A stretch of DNA of 6,339 nt, taken from NCBI GenBank assembly GCA_947177935.1, contig CAMWWG010000058.1, positions 1 through 6,339 of the forward strand. Reading direction: 5' to 3'. Below are positions 5,744 through 6,339 of this stretch, one piece after another; positions within the stretch are counted from its first letter, which is position 1, and every line of letters begins with the position of its first letter. Source of the stretch: an uncultured Ruminococcus sp. Its GTDB lineage: Bacteria; Bacillota; Clostridia; Oscillospirales; Ruminococcaceae. Below the pieces are notes generated by a model, which saw nothing but the letters and a program-made list of their open reading frames with translations, was not told where the DNA came from and made no database searches. Both the position numbers and the translations under genes were made by a program.

Positions 5744-6339
5744 ATGCGTGTGAAAAATCAGAAATATAAAGGCGTTTTATTCATCATCTGTTCAGCATTC
5801 TGTTTTGCTGTCATGAATGCCTGTGTAAAATTATCGGGCGATCTGCCGTCTGTTCAGAAAAGTTTTTTCCGGAATTTCATTGCATTGCTCATCGCCGGAA
5901 CGATCTGTCTGAAAGACCGCAGACAGATCCAGATCCCGAAAGGCAGTCTGCGTTGGCTGATTCTGAGGGCATCCCTGGGAACGGTCGGCATTCTGTGTAA
6001 TTACTACGCACTGGACAGGCTTGTCCTGTCGGATGCCTCTATGTTAAATAAAATGTCTCCGTTTTTTACAATTTTGTTTTCCTGGATTTTATTGAAAGAA
6101 CAGCTCCGTCCGGCACAGGGCGGTGCAGTTCTGCTTGCGTTTATCGGAAGCCTGTTCATTATCAAACCGAATCTGGATTTTTCGGATTTCGGATCGTCAC
6201 TGATTGGTTTGACCGGTGGAATTGCCGCCGGGTGTGCGTATTCTATTGTGAGAATTCTGGGACAAAAAGGCGTTCCTAAAAATTTTATCGTGTTGTTTTT
6301 CTCCGGATTTTCCTGTCTGGTGACATTGCCGTTCCTGAT
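5744..6339 (+). CDS. EamA-family (drug/metabolite superfamily) transporter, 3' end cut by window
   Basis: The frame stays open for 198 codons and then leaves the window. The product is a multi-pass inner-membrane protein with about seven hydrophobic segments in the visible part (roughly residues 10-28, 40-56, 70-90, 98-117, 124-141, 150-172 and 180-198). The first EamA repeat is recognisable: an early helix ending in VMNACVKLSG, then FFRNFIALL, then a central helix followed by LLKEQLRPAQ and a helix ending in IIKPN. A second repeat begins near residue 150. Complete members have about 300 residues and ten helices, so roughly a third is missing. The family exports or imports small metabolites; the substrate cannot be told from sequence. 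The ATG lies four bases after the xylanase stop with no terminator between and no good Shine-Dalgarno site, which suggests co-transcription and translational coupling. An upstream in-frame TTG at 5723 is a less likely start. Confidence 0.88.
   Translation, partial: MRVKNQKYKGVLFIICSAFCFAVMNACVKLSGDLPSVQKSFFRNFIALLIAGTICLKDRRQIQIPKGSLRWLILRASLGTVGILCNYYALDRLVLSDASMLNKMSPFFTILFSWILLKEQLRPAQGGAVLLAFIGSLFIIKPNLDFSDFGSSLIGLTGGIAAGCAYSIVRILGQKGVPKNFIVLFFSGFSCLVTLPFL

Noticed and set aside
1..6339. CRISPR array, tRNA or rRNA, insertion sequence, phage or defence genes
   Set aside because: I found no regularly spaced repeats, no tRNA-like cloverleaf or rRNA motif, no transposase or integrase, and no terminal inverted repeats.

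Overview
The window looks like a chromosomal stretch of a fibre-degrading Firmicute, most likely a Ruminococcus (Oscillospiraceae) of gut or rumen. The main evidence is a 1099-residue secreted xylanase that ends in a ruminococcal-type dockerin, supported by AT-rich intergenic DNA, strong purine-rich Shine-Dalgarno sites and clear sigma-A style promoters. The genus is an inference from protein style; no 16S or other marker gene is present.

Layout, left to right. Positions 1-194 are a non-coding leader with small inverted repeats that could form competing hairpins. A plus-strand gene for a three-repeat S1-domain RNA-binding protein follows (195-1136) and ends at a hairpin plus an 11-T run (1176-1207). 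Two minus-strand genes converge on it: a single-domain thioredoxin with a WCAPC active site (1227-1550) and, upstream of it, a uridine-kinase-like P-loop kinase (1617-2255). The thioredoxin has its own promoter, whose -35 box overlaps the kinase stop codon. A compact divergent promoter region (2256-2439) separates the kinase from the xylanase gene. The xylanase (2440-5739) reads signal peptide, CBM22, CBM22, GH10, degenerate CBM9-like module, CBM9, dockerin. Four bases after its stop, an EamA-family membrane transporter begins and runs off the right edge.

How the genes work together. The xylanase is built to be exported, to bind xylan and xylan chain ends through its accessory modules, and to plug into a cellulosome scaffoldin through the dockerin; no cohesin or scaffoldin gene is in the window. 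The transporter is probably co-transcribed with it, but its substrate is unknown and need not be a sugar. The S1 protein, thioredoxin and kinase look like housekeeping or accessory genes with no evident link to xylan use.

I do not see a new defence, mobile or otherwise undescribed system here. The points worth a second look are the cryptic CBM9-like module, an inverted repeat centred on the xylanase -35 box, the close coupling of xylanase and transporter, the embedded thioredoxin promoter and the S1 leader hairpins.
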